A stretch of 64,000 nucleotides of DNA, from assembly GCF_001746835.1 (NCBI RefSeq), contig NZ_CP016094.1, positions 1,798,001-1,862,000 on the forward strand. Reading direction: 5' to 3'. The position numbers were made by a program, and so were the translations under genes. Source of the DNA: Lacunisphaera limnophila. GTDB taxonomy: Bacteria > Verrucomicrobiota > Verrucomicrobiia > Opitutales > Opitutaceae. This document shows positions 40,074 to 48,816 of this stretch, piece after piece (the first letter of the stretch is position 1; the number at the start of each line of letters is the position of its first letter). Below the pieces are notes generated by a model. The model worked only from the letters and a program-made list of their open reading frames with translations, did no database searches and was not told where the DNA came from.

Positions 40074-41164
40074 TGCGCTCCCGCCTGACCCTGCTCCTTG
40101 CCTTGCTCCTGCCGGTCGCCTTGCCGGCCGCGCCCGACCGCGCGGGTGTCCTGACGGTGATGGAGCGCGCCGCCGACTGGCAACTGGCGAACCCCTCCGA
40201 AAAGTGGACGCCGTTGATCTGGCACAACGCCGCCTTCTACACCGGCGTCATGGCCCTGAACAAGGTCTCGACCAGCCCACGCTTTCATGACGCGATGATG
40301 GCCCTCGGCGAGAAGCACGGCTGGCAGCTCGCCCCGCGGCCCTATCACGCTGACGACCATGCGGTGGGCCAGACCTACGCGGAACTCTTTTTCAAGCATC
40401 GCGAGCCGCGCATGATCGCGCCAATGCGCGCCAGCTTCGATTACATCCTCGCGCACCAGCCGGACGACAACCTCGAGTTCGACCGCGAAAAGAACCCCAC
40501 GCGTCTGGACCGCTGGTCCTGGTGTGACGCGCTGTTCATGGCGCCCCCCGCGTGGGTGCGGCTGTGGAAGGCCACGGGGGACGTCCGTTATCTCGACTTC
40601 GCCGTCACGAAGTGGTGGGTCACCTCGGACTTTCTCTATGACCGCGACGAACAGCTCTATTTCCGCGACAGCACCATCTTCGCGAAGCGCGAGCCCAACG
40701 GCAAAAAGGTCTTCTGGAGCCGCGGCAACGGCTGGGTGATGGCCGGACTCGTGCGCATGTTGGAGCTGCTGCCCGCCGACCATCCCTCGCGGCCGAAGTT
40801 TGTCGCCCAATTTCAGGAGATGGCCGCCGCCGTGCTCCGCTGCCAGCAACCCGACGGCCTCTGGCGGGCCAGCCTGCTCGACGCCTCCGCCTACCCGATG
40901 CAAGAGACCAGCGGCTCGGGCTTCTTCTGCTACGCCCTCGCGTGGGGCGTGAACGAGGGTTTGCTGCCCCGCGAACCCTACGCGGCCGCCGCGCTCAAGA
41001 CCTGGGCGGCGCTCGAAACCTTCGTGCAGCCTGACGGCATGCTGACCCACGTGCAGCCCGTGGGTTTCACCCCCGTGACCTTTGACGCCAACCACACCGA
41101 GCCCTACGGCGTGGGCGCCCTTCTGCTCGCCGGCAGCGAAATCCACCGGCTGCTCACCCCCTGA
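40073..41164 (+). CDS. GH105 unsaturated rhamnogalacturonyl hydrolase
   Basis: A 363-residue GH88/GH105-type protein with N-terminal signal sequence (LTLLLALLLPVALPAAP). The (alpha/alpha)6 core is marked by WHNAAFYTGVMAL, DRWSWCDALFMAPPAWVRLW (shown as two motifs) and SRGNGWVMAGLVRMLELLP, together with ETSGSGFFCYALAWGVNEG. The family hydrolyses the 4,5-unsaturated uronic acid left at the non-reducing end by lyases, using water addition at the double bond. It begins within the stop of the DUF4861 gene. Confidence 0.92.
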   Translation: MRSRLTLLLALLLPVALPAAPDRAGVLTVMERAADWQLANPSEKWTPLIWHNAAFYTGVMALNKVSTSPRFHDAMMALGEKHGWQLAPRPYHADDHAVGQTYAELFFKHREPRMIAPMRASFDYILAHQPDDNLEFDREKNPTRLDRWSWCDALFMAPPAWVRLWKATGDVRYLDFAVTKWWVTSDFLYDRDEQLYFRDSTIFAKREPNGKKVFWSRGNGWVMAGLVRMLELLPADHPSRPKFVAQFQEMAAAVLRCQQPDGLWRASLLDASAYPMQETSGSGFFCYALAWGVNEGLLPREPYAAAALKTWAALETFVQPDGMLTHVQPVGFTPVTFDANHTEPYGVGALLLAGSEIHRLLTP

Positions 41165-41195
41165 CGGCTGCCGGTCCGCCTGAACCCCCACCGCC

Positions 41196-43844
41196 ATGAA
41201 AATCCTGCTTCGCCTCCTGGTGCCCGTCGCCGCGTTTGCCGCCGCGCTCCCCGCCGCGGATCTGCCGCGGCAGTTCGCCGGCGCCACGCCGCTCGAGTGG
41301 TCCGTCAAATTGGCGGATTCCGAGATCGCCCGTCTGGGCGACAAACACTTCTTCGGCGGGTCCAACCCCAAGGCCCGCATTGATTACACGACGGCCTTCT
41401 TCGGCACCGCGCTCGTCAAACTCGCCGACCGCACCGGCAAGAACGCCTACGCCGACTACGGCCTGAAGTTCGGCACCTCCTTCGTGGCCGCCGACGGCAC
41501 CATCCACACCTACAAGCGGGAGGACTACAACATCGACATGATCCCGCCGGGCAAGGTGCTGCTGCTGGCCTGGGAACGCGGCGACCGCTCGCCCGCGCTC
41601 AAGTCGGCCCTCGACACCCTCTACGGGCAGATGCAAAAGCACCCGCGCACGAGCGATGGCGGCTACTGGCACAAGCTGCGTTATCCGAATCAAATGTGGC
41701 TCGACGGTCTGTTCATGGCCTCGCCTTTCCTCGCGCACTACGGCAAGGTCTTCGAGGATCCGGCCGCCTTCGACGAGGTCGCGAAGCAGATCCTCCTGAT
41801 GGACAAACACGGGTACGACCCGAAGACCGGCCTCTACTACCACGCGTGGGATGAGACCCGCTCGCGCCCCTGGGCCAACAAGGAAACCGGGCAGTCGCCC
41901 AACTTCTGGGGCCGCGCCGTCGGCTGGTATGCCATGGCGCTCGTCGATTCCCTCGACTTCTTTTCCCCGACCCACCCCGAGGTCGAACACCTCAACGAGG
42001 TCCTCCGCAAGGTGGCCGACGGCATCGTTCGCTGGCAGGATCCGGCGACCGGCCTCTGGTGGCAGGTGCTCGACCAGGGTCCGCGCGAGGGCAACTACCT
42101 CGAGGCCACCGCCTCCACCATGTACGTCTACACGCTGGCGAAGGGCATCAACCGCGGCTACCTCCCGCGCGAAAAATATCTGCCCGCCCTGCTCAAGGGT
42201 TATGCCGGCATCATCCGCGACTTCATCCGGCAGAATCCCGACAACACGGTCGACCTCACCCGCTGCTGCGAGGTGGCCGGGCTCGACTACACGAACTCCA
42301 AGGGCCAGCCCCGCGACGGCTCCTTCGCCTACTACGTCGGCGAGCCGATCCGCGACAACGACCTGAAGGGCGTCCCCGCCTTCATTCTCGCCGGCATCGA
42401 ACTGGAGCAATTGCTCGGCGCCAAGGAAACGGTCTTCCACGCGCGCGGCTGGGGTGACTACGCCACCGTGCTGGCCCGCATCCAGGCCCCGACCTTCCCG
42501 GACCGCGATTTCCCGATCACCGCCTATGGCGCCCAGGCCGGCGCCGACTGCACCGACGCCATCCACGCCGCCATCGCCGCCTGCACCACCGCCGGCGGCG
42601 GCCGCGTCGTCGTGCCCCCCGGGGAGTGGCTCACCGGCGCCATCCGCCTCAAGAGCAACGTCAACCTGCACGTCAGCGCGGGGGCCACGCTCCGCTGGAC
42701 CTTCGACCTGGCCCGCTACCCCGTCGTCTTTACCCGCTGGGAGGGCGTGGAGTGCATGAATTACTCCCCGTTCATCTACGCGCATGGCGAGGAGAACATC
42801 GCCATCACCGGGACCGGCACGCTGGACGGCGGCGCCACCTGGGACACCTGGTGGGGCTGGAACAAGAAACCGCGCGCGAAGGCCTCTGCCGCCGACTTGG
42901 CGAGCCGGGGTCCGACGGCGTTCACCGACGTGGCCGCCGCGCAACAGCAGGCCGACCGCAACGCCCTGATCGAGATGGGCGAGACCAACGTGCCAGTCGA
43001 GCAGCGCGTCTTCGGTCCCGGCCATTACCTCCGCCCGAACTTCATCCAGCCCTACGCCTGCAAGAACATCCTGATCGAGGGGGTGACGATCCTGCGTTCG
43101 CCCATGTGGGAGATCCATCCGGTCCTGTCGTCGAACATCACCGTCCGCGGCGTGAAGATCAACTCGCACGGCCCGAACAACGACGGCTTCGACCCCGAGT
43201 CCTCGCGCGACATCCTCGTCGAGGACACCCTGTTCGACACCGGCGACGACTGCATCGCGATTAAGTCCGGCCGCAACGGGGACGGCCGTCGGGTCAACGT
43301 CCCCTCTGAGAACATCGTGGTCCGCCGCTGCATCATGAAGGATGGCCACGGCGGCGTGGTGCTCGGTTCCGAGTGCACGGGTGGCATCCGCAACGTCTTC
43401 ATCGAGGACTGCGAGATGGACAGTCCCGAGCTCGACCGCGCGCTGCGGTTCAAGAACAACGCCGTTCGCGGCGGCATTCTGGAAAACGTCTTCATGCGCA
43501 ACGTGAAGATCGGGCGGGTGGGGGAGGCGGTCCTGACCATCGACCTGCTGTACGAGGAAGGCGCCAATGGCACGTTCCCGCCCATCGTTCGCAACGTCCA
43601 GCTCGACAACATCACCAGCACGGCCAGCCCGCGCGTGCTGTTCATCCGCGGCTTCCCGGGCGCGGTCATCGACAACATCCGCATCAGCAACTCGACCTTC
43701 AGCGGCGTGACTGAGACGGAGGTTGTCACCCACACCGGATCCATCAGCTTCAAGAATGTCAGCATCCTGCCGGCCAAGCCGGTGCGCGGCCTCAACTCCG
43801 TCGGCTCGCCCGCCAGCGCGCGCGCCACGGAAACCAAGCAATAA
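41196..43844 (+). CDS. GH105-GH28 fusion (unsaturated uronyl hydrolase plus polygalacturonase)
   Basis: An 882-residue exported two-domain enzyme. Residues about 25-412 are a complete GH105-type domain (NQMWLDGLFMASPFLAHY, NFWGRAVGWYAMALVDSL). Residues about 430-860 are a GH28 right-handed beta-helix with all polygalacturonase motifs: NNDGFDPESS, FDTGDDCIAIKSG, DGHGGVVLGSE and RALRFKNN (the RxK site). In most bacteria the two are separate proteins. Joining them would let one enzyme trim the oligosaccharide from the end and cut within it; this is inferred. Confidence 0.93.
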   Translation: MKILLRLLVPVAAFAAALPAADLPRQFAGATPLEWSVKLADSEIARLGDKHFFGGSNPKARIDYTTAFFGTALVKLADRTGKNAYADYGLKFGTSFVAADGTIHTYKREDYNIDMIPPGKVLLLAWERGDRSPALKSALDTLYGQMQKHPRTSDGGYWHKLRYPNQMWLDGLFMASPFLAHYGKVFEDPAAFDEVAKQILLMDKHGYDPKTGLYYHAWDETRSRPWANKETGQSPNFWGRAVGWYAMALVDSLDFFSPTHPEVEHLNEVLRKVADGIVRWQDPATGLWWQVLDQGPREGNYLEATASTMYVYTLAKGINRGYLPREKYLPALLKGYAGIIRDFIRQNPDNTVDLTRCCEVAGLDYTNSKGQPRDGSFAYYVGEPIRDNDLKGVPAFILAGIELEQLLGAKETVFHARGWGDYATVLARIQAPTFPDRDFPITAYGAQAGADCTDAIHAAIAACTTAGGGRVVVPPGEWLTGAIRLKSNVNLHVSAGATLRWTFDLARYPVVFTRWEGVECMNYSPFIYAHGEENIAITGTGTLDGGATWDTWWGWNKKPRAKASAADLASRGPTAFTDVAAAQQQADRNALIEMGETNVPVEQRVFGPGHYLRPNFIQPYACKNILIEGVTILRSPMWEIHPVLSSNITVRGVKINSHGPNNDGFDPESSRDILVEDTLFDTGDDCIAIKSGRNGDGRRVNVPSENIVVRRCIMKDGHGGVVLGSECTGGIRNVFIEDCEMDSPELDRALRFKNNAVRGGILENVFMRNVKIGRVGEAVLTIDLLYEEGANGTFPPIVRNVQLDNITSTASPRVLFIRGFPGAVIDNIRISNSTFSGVTETEVVTHTGSISFKNVSILPAKPVRGLNSVGSPASARATETKQ

Positions 43845-43871
43845 CCCCTTAGCCCCGACCCCTGCAACCCG

Positions 43872-45278
43872 ATGAGCAAACTTAACGACATCAACGAACA
43901 GGTTGGCAAATACCGGTGGACGATCTGCTCCCTGGTCTTCTTCGCGACGACCGTCAATTACCTCGACCGCAACGTGCTCGGCCTGCTGAAGCCGGTCCTG
44001 TCGGCCGACGGGGTCTTTGGCCCGGACAAGGCGACCCAGGAGCTCAACTACTCCACCGTCGTCATCTGCTTCCAGCTGGCCTACGCCATCGGCATGGTCC
44101 TGGCCGGCCGCCTGATCGACTGGGTCGGCACCAAGGCCGGTTACGCCTACTCGCTCATCGGCTGGAGCATCGCGGCGATCGGCCACGCCTTCGGGCACCA
44201 CACCTGGAGCTTCGGCTTCTGGCGCGCGGCCCTGGGGTTCACGGAATCCGGCAACTTCCCCGCCGCCAACAAGACGATCGCCGAGTGGTTCCCGAAGAAG
44301 GAACGCGCCCTCGCCACCGGCCTCTACAATTCCGGCGCCAACGTCGGCGCCATCGTGGCGCCGCTCAGCGTGCCTTACATCGCCGAGTGGTGGGGCTGGG
44401 AATGGGCCTTCATCCTGACGGGTGTTGTCGGCCTCATCTGGATCTATTTCTGGTACACGATGTATGATTCGCCCGCGGCCAAGCTGGCGAAGGGCCAGCT
44501 CTCGCAGGGCGAGTATGATTTCATCCACAGCGACAAGGACGAGCAGGCCGAGGAGGCCTCCGCCGTCAACCAGCCCAAGGTGAGCTGGGGCCGCCTGCTG
44601 ACCTTCCGTCAAACCTGGGCCTTTGTGCTGGGCAAGTTCCTCACCGACCCGATCTGGTGGTTCTACATGTTCTGGCTGCCGGCGTTCCTGAACGAGGAGA
44701 ACGGCCGCAAAATCGCCGCCTACCTCGCCGCCCACCCGGACTACACGGGCGACAAGTCCGCCATCCCCGGGATCATCAGCTGGACGCTGGCCGTCGCCGT
44801 CGTCTACACCATCGCCACCTTCGGCTCGATCTTCGGCGGCTGGCTGCCGAAGTACTTCGTCAACGGCGGCATGGATCCGAACAAGGCGCGCAAGCTCTCG
44901 ATGTTCATCTTTTCGCTCTTCCCGCTCACGGTGCTCGCCGCCTCCCGGTTGGGCGAGATCAACACCTGGCTCGCGGTCGGCACCATCGCCATCGCCTGCG
45001 CCGCGCACCAGGCGTGGTCGGCCAACATCTTCACCACGGTCTCGGATATGTTCCCGAAGCGCACCGTGGCCTCCGTGACGGGCATCGGCGGCATGGCCGG
45101 CGGCCTTGGCGGCATCCTGATCGCCCGCGCGGCCGGCCTGCTGTTGGCCCACTACATCGCCCTCGACAAAGTCGAGGTCGGCTACGGCATCCTTTTTGTC
45201 ATCTGCGGCTCCGCCTACATCGTGGCGTGGGTGCTCATGCACCTGCTCGTGCCGAAGTTTAAGCAGATCCAGCTCTGA
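43872..45278 (+). CDS. MFS transporter, hexuronate (ACS) type
   Basis: A 468-residue protein with 12 predicted membrane helices. VNYLDRNVLGLLKPVL in the first helix region, GRLIDWVGTKAGYAYS between TM2 and TM3, and GFTESGNFPAANKTIAEWFP are typical of the anion:cation symporter family that includes ExuT. In this position it would take up galacturonate or unsaturated uronate produced outside the cytoplasm. It is flanked by degradation genes on both sides, all on the same strand. Confidence 0.9.
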   Translation: MSKLNDINEQVGKYRWTICSLVFFATTVNYLDRNVLGLLKPVLSADGVFGPDKATQELNYSTVVICFQLAYAIGMVLAGRLIDWVGTKAGYAYSLIGWSIAAIGHAFGHHTWSFGFWRAALGFTESGNFPAANKTIAEWFPKKERALATGLYNSGANVGAIVAPLSVPYIAEWWGWEWAFILTGVVGLIWIYFWYTMYDSPAAKLAKGQLSQGEYDFIHSDKDEQAEEASAVNQPKVSWGRLLTFRQTWAFVLGKFLTDPIWWFYMFWLPAFLNEENGRKIAAYLAAHPDYTGDKSAIPGIISWTLAVAVVYTIATFGSIFGGWLPKYFVNGGMDPNKARKLSMFIFSLFPLTVLAASRLGEINTWLAVGTIAIACAAHQAWSANIFTTVSDMFPKRTVASVTGIGGMAGGLGGILIARAAGLLLAHYIALDKVEVGYGILFVICGSAYIVAWVLMHLLVPKFKQIQL

Positions 45279-45290
45279 CCAGGAGTCGCG

Positions 45291-46340
45291 ATGCGCCGCC
45301 ACCTCCTGCTGCTCGCCGCGCTGGCGCCGGTTCTCCTCCCCGGCGCCGTGCGGTGGAATGACAGCCTGAGGCAGCCGGCGGAGTGGTATGCCGGCGAGGA
45401 GGCGCGCGCGATCGCGTCCACCGTGTTGCAGTACCAGTCACCCGAGGGCGGCTGGACGAAGAACACCGACCTGACCGTGCCGCCCACCGCGGAGTATCTG
45501 GCCCAGAAGCCCTCCGCTCGGGCCCCCACGATCGACAACGGCGGCACGACCACCCCGCTGCGGTACCTCGCGCGGGTGATCACAGCCACCGGCGATCCGA
45601 CGCTGCGCGCGGCCTTCGAGCGCGGCTTCGACTATCTGCTCGCCGCCCAGTACGATCATGGCGGCTGGCCGCAGTTTTACCCCGTGCTCAAGGGTTACTA
45701 CAGCCACATCACCTACAACGACAACGCCATGGTCAACGTGCTAACGCTGCTGCGGGAAACGGCGCAGGCTCAGGCACCGTTCGCGTTTGTCGATGAGGCG
45801 CGCCGCGCTCGCGCCGCCACCGCCGTGACCAAGGGCATCACCTGTATCCTGCGCACCCAGGTCCGGCAGGACGGTCGGCTCACCGCCTGGTGTGCCCAGC
45901 ACGACGAGACCACCTTCGCCCCGGCCTGGGCCCGCAACTTCGAGCCACCCTCCCTCTCCGGCATGGAAAGCGTCGGCCTCGTCAAATTTCTGATGGAGGT
46001 GGAAGCGCCGTCGCCGGAGATCATCGCCGCGATCGAGGGCGCCGTGGCCTGGTTTGAGACGGTGCGGATCAATGGCCTGCGGGTCGAGGATACCATGGCC
46101 GCAGACGGGAAGAAGGAGCGCCTCGCCGTCGCCGATCCCGCCGCGTCGCCGCTCTGGGCCCGCTTCTACGAGCTGGGGACCAACCGGCCCCTCTTCTTGG
46201 GTCGCGATCGGGTGTTCCGCTATGACTACAACGAGATCGAGCGCGAGCGCCGCACCGGTTATGTTTACCTCGGCACCTGGCCGGCCAGCCTGCTGACGAA
46301 GGACTACCCCCGCTGGCGCGCCAAACACCCCCGGCCATGA
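45291..46340 (+). CDS. pelA: Pectate lyase, PL10 family
   Basis: A 349-residue exported protein, near the usual size of a PL10 catalytic domain. Motifs include SPEGGWTKNTDL, ARAPTIDNGGTTTPLRYLAR, YNDNAMVNVL, WCAQHDETTFAPAWARNFE (Arg likely catalytic) and ESVGLVKFLM. It cleaves de-esterified pectate by beta-elimination, giving the unsaturated ends that GH105 enzymes remove. Signal peptide in residues 1-20 (LLLLAALAPVLLPGAV). The stop overlaps the start of the pectinesterase by 4 bases. Confidence 0.92.
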   Translation: MRRHLLLLAALAPVLLPGAVRWNDSLRQPAEWYAGEEARAIASTVLQYQSPEGGWTKNTDLTVPPTAEYLAQKPSARAPTIDNGGTTTPLRYLARVITATGDPTLRAAFERGFDYLLAAQYDHGGWPQFYPVLKGYYSHITYNDNAMVNVLTLLRETAQAQAPFAFVDEARRARAATAVTKGITCILRTQVRQDGRLTAWCAQHDETTFAPAWARNFEPPSLSGMESVGLVKFLMEVEAPSPEIIAAIEGAVAWFETVRINGLRVEDTMAADGKKERLAVADPAASPLWARFYELGTNRPLFLGRDRVFRYDYNEIERERRTGYVYLGTWPASLLTKDYPRWRAKHPRP

Positions 46341-47401
46341 ATGTGGTGATCACTTGGTGGCGCGCGGCCTCCGGACGCGCTTCGAACGTCCCTCACGCGT
46401 CCGGAGGCCGCGTTCCACCCCTGATCCTGGTGCTGGCGTTGCTCGCCCATGCCTGCGCCCTGCACGCCGCCCCCGTGGCGGATGTCATCGTCGCCGCCGA
46501 CGGCTCCGGGCAGTACACCTCGTTGCAGGAGGCCATCAGCGCCGCGCCGATGCGCACCGACCCCGCCACGCCGCGCTGGGTGATTTTCGTGAAGGCCGGC
46601 ACCTACCGCGAACGCATCTACGTCCAGCGCGAGCGCGGCCACATCCACGTCATCGGCGAGGACCGCGAGAAGAGTGTGATCGTGTATAACCAACACGCCA
46701 ATCTCCCCGGCCCCGACGGCAAACCCATCGGCACCTTCCGCACCCCCACGGTGCAGATCGACGGCGACGGCATGATCTGGGAGAATCTCACCCTGGCCAA
46801 CGACGCCGGCCGGCCCGGCCCCCGTCCCGAGGGTCCGCCGGTGGCCCAGGCCCTTGCGCTGCGCGCCGACGGCGACCGCCTGGAGTTCCGCGGCGTGCGG
46901 TTTCTCGGCTGGCAGGACACCATTCTCGTGAACCGGGGCCGCCATTATTTCTCCGACTGCTACATCGAAGGGCACGTGGATTTCATCTTCGGCGCGGCCA
47001 CGGCCTATTTCGACCGCTGTCACATCCACGTTCTGGCCGACGGTTACATCACTGCCGCCTCGACCCCCAAGGAACAGGACCACGGCTACGTGTTCGCCGA
47101 TTGCCGGATCACCGGCGAGGCGGATGCCCGGACCTACCTCGGCCGCCCGTGGCGCGAGTTCGCCAAGACCCTTTTCCTTCGCACCGAGATGTCCTCCGCC
47201 GTGCGCCCCGAGGGTTGGCACAACTGGAACAAGCCCGCGGCCGAACAGACGACCTTTTACGCCGAGTCCGGCAGCACCGGTCCAGGAGCCAGCCCCGACA
47301 CCCGCGTGGCCTGGGCCCGGCCGCTCACCGCGGAGCATGCCGCCGCGCTCACCCCGGCCGCCGTGCTCGGCGGCACCGATGGCTGGAACCCGGCCCGTTG
47401 A
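46337..47401 (+). CDS. Pectinesterase, CE8 family
   Basis: A 354-residue right-handed beta-helix pectin methylesterase. DGSGQYTSLQEAI and AGTYRERI open the domain; GWQDTILV carries the catalytic Asp, VDFIFGAA the second Asp, and YLGRPWREF the Arg. It removes methyl groups so that PL10 and GH28 can act. The signal peptide hydrophobic core is LILVLALLAHACALHAAP. Odd: the 17 residues before it (RAASGRASNVPHASGGR) are encoded by a 50-base palindromic element at 46363-46412. Start ATG 46337 overlaps the preceding stop. Confidence 0.93.
   Translation: MNVVITWWRAASGRASNVPHASGGRVPPLILVLALLAHACALHAAPVADVIVAADGSGQYTSLQEAISAAPMRTDPATPRWVIFVKAGTYRERIYVQRERGHIHVIGEDREKSVIVYNQHANLPGPDGKPIGTFRTPTVQIDGDGMIWENLTLANDAGRPGPRPEGPPVAQALALRADGDRLEFRGVRFLGWQDTILVNRGRHYFSDCYIEGHVDFIFGAATAYFDRCHIHVLADGYITAASTPKEQDHGYVFADCRITGEADARTYLGRPWREFAKTLFLRTEMSSAVRPEGWHNWNKPAAEQTTFYAESGSTGPGASPDTRVAWARPLTAEHAAALTPAAVLGGTDGWNPAR
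46363..46412. repeat. Palindromic element in the pectinesterase signal region
   Basis: Perfect 17-base inverted repeat (CGCGGCCTCCGGACGCG at 46363-46379 and its complement at 46396-46412) with a 16-base loop. It is translated in frame ahead of the hydrophobic core. Confidence 0.9.
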
Positions 47402-47418
47402 CTTTCCCCCGCCACCCC

Positions 47419-48816
47419 ATGCAGCCGAACCCCCGCTTTCTTTCTCCCGCCCGCTGGACGGCCATGTTCATGCTCGCCTGCGTCGCCTTCGCCCCGCTCG
47501 GGGCCGAGGGGCCCTACCGCAACCGCGACAATCCCGACCTCGGCGACGAGGCGGAGGGCACCTATCCGATCCCCTACCACCTGCCCCAGCCGGCCGAAAT
47601 CACCGCCGTCCTCGAGCGCATCCATGCGAACCTCGACCGGGCGATGGAGACGAGAGTGATCAACGCCAAGACCCGCGCCGAGATCACGGACCTCACGGTT
47701 TTCAATCCCGACGCGGTGGCCTCGCAGGGCGACCGCGACGGATTCCATGTGATGACCTACGCCACCGGGGTCACGCACGCCGGCATGCTCGCCGCGGGCG
47801 AAGCGACGGGCGACCCGCGCTACCAAGCCTTCGTCCGGCGGCACCTTGAATTCCTCGGTCGCACGATTCCGTATTTCCAGGCGCAGGCGAAGCAGATTGG
47901 GGCCAAACAAAGCAGCTACCGCCGGCTCTTCGACACGAACGCGCTGGATGACAGCGGCGCCATGTGCGCGGCCCTGATCAAGGCGCGCCTGGCGGGCATC
48001 GGCCCGGACCTGCAGCCGGCGATCACGCATTGGGCTGAGTACATCCGGTTCAAGGAATTCCGCCTCGCCGACGGCACGCTCGCCCGCCGCCGGCCGCAGC
48101 CCGAGTCACTCTGGGCGGATGACGCCTACATGTGCATCCCGGCGCTCGCCCAAATGGGCCGGCTCACGGGGGATCCCGCGTGGTACGACGAGGCCGCGAA
48201 ACAGGCCGTGCAGCTCGCCCGCCACCTGTTCAACCCGCAGGTCGGGCTTTATATGCACGGCCGGCATCTCAACCAGCCCCTCACCGCGGAGTTTCGCTGG
48301 GGCCGTGCCAATGGTTGGGTGATCATGGCCCAGGCTGAGTTGCTCGACGTGCTTCCGGCCGACCATCCGGCCCGGCCCGAGATCCTCGCGACCTACCGCC
48401 GCCACGTGCAGGCGCTGGCCGAGCTGCAATCCGGCGCCGGTCTCTGGCACCAGATGCTCGACAAGCCGGATTCCTACCTCGAGTCGTCCTGCACCGCGAT
48501 GTTCGTGTACGCCATCGCCCACGGCATCAATCGCGGCTGGCTCAGCCCCGTCACCTACGGCTCCGTCGCCCAAGCCGGCTGGCTCGGGCTCGCCGCACAG
48601 GTCAATGACCAGGGGCAGGTGGAGAACTCCTGCGTCGGCACAACGCTCGCGAGCGATCACGTCTATTATTACAACCGACCGACCTCCGCCCACCACGGCC
48701 ATGCCTACGGCCCGGTGCTCCTGGCCGGCGCCGAGATGCTGAAGCTGTATCAGAACCCGGCCTTCACGATTTCCCGCCAGTTCCGCACGTATCACTTTGT
48801 CCCCCGGTTGCCGTGA
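47419..48816 (+). CDS. GH88/GH105-family unsaturated uronyl hydrolase
   Basis: A 465-residue exported protein with an (alpha/alpha)6 core: FHVMTYATGVTHAGMLAAGE, SLWADDAYMCIPALAQMGRL, FRWGRANGWVIMAQAELLDV, LESSCTAMFVYAIAHGINRG. It is longer than the other two GH105 proteins and differs strongly in sequence, so it may act on a different linkage such as acetylated or branched oligosaccharide. ATG 47419 with signal peptide AMFMLACVAFAPLGAEG is the start; the open frame reaching back to 47101 overlaps the pectinesterase gene in another frame. Its stop overlaps the next start. Confidence 0.88.
   Translation: MQPNPRFLSPARWTAMFMLACVAFAPLGAEGPYRNRDNPDLGDEAEGTYPIPYHLPQPAEITAVLERIHANLDRAMETRVINAKTRAEITDLTVFNPDAVASQGDRDGFHVMTYATGVTHAGMLAAGEATGDPRYQAFVRRHLEFLGRTIPYFQAQAKQIGAKQSSYRRLFDTNALDDSGAMCAALIKARLAGIGPDLQPAITHWAEYIRFKEFRLADGTLARRRPQPESLWADDAYMCIPALAQMGRLTGDPAWYDEAAKQAVQLARHLFNPQVGLYMHGRHLNQPLTAEFRWGRANGWVIMAQAELLDVLPADHPARPEILATYRRHVQALAELQSGAGLWHQMLDKPDSYLESSCTAMFVYAIAHGINRGWLSPVTYGSVAQAGWLGLAAQVNDQGQVENSCVGTTLASDHVYYYNRPTSAHHGHAYGPVLLAGAEMLKLYQNPAFTISRQFRTYHFVPRLP

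Noticed and set aside
41154-45302. A 1382-codon open frame on the minus strand
   Set aside because: It is antisense to the GH105-GH28 fusion and the MFS transporter, both with clear catalytic or membrane motifs. No family features are seen in the minus frame.
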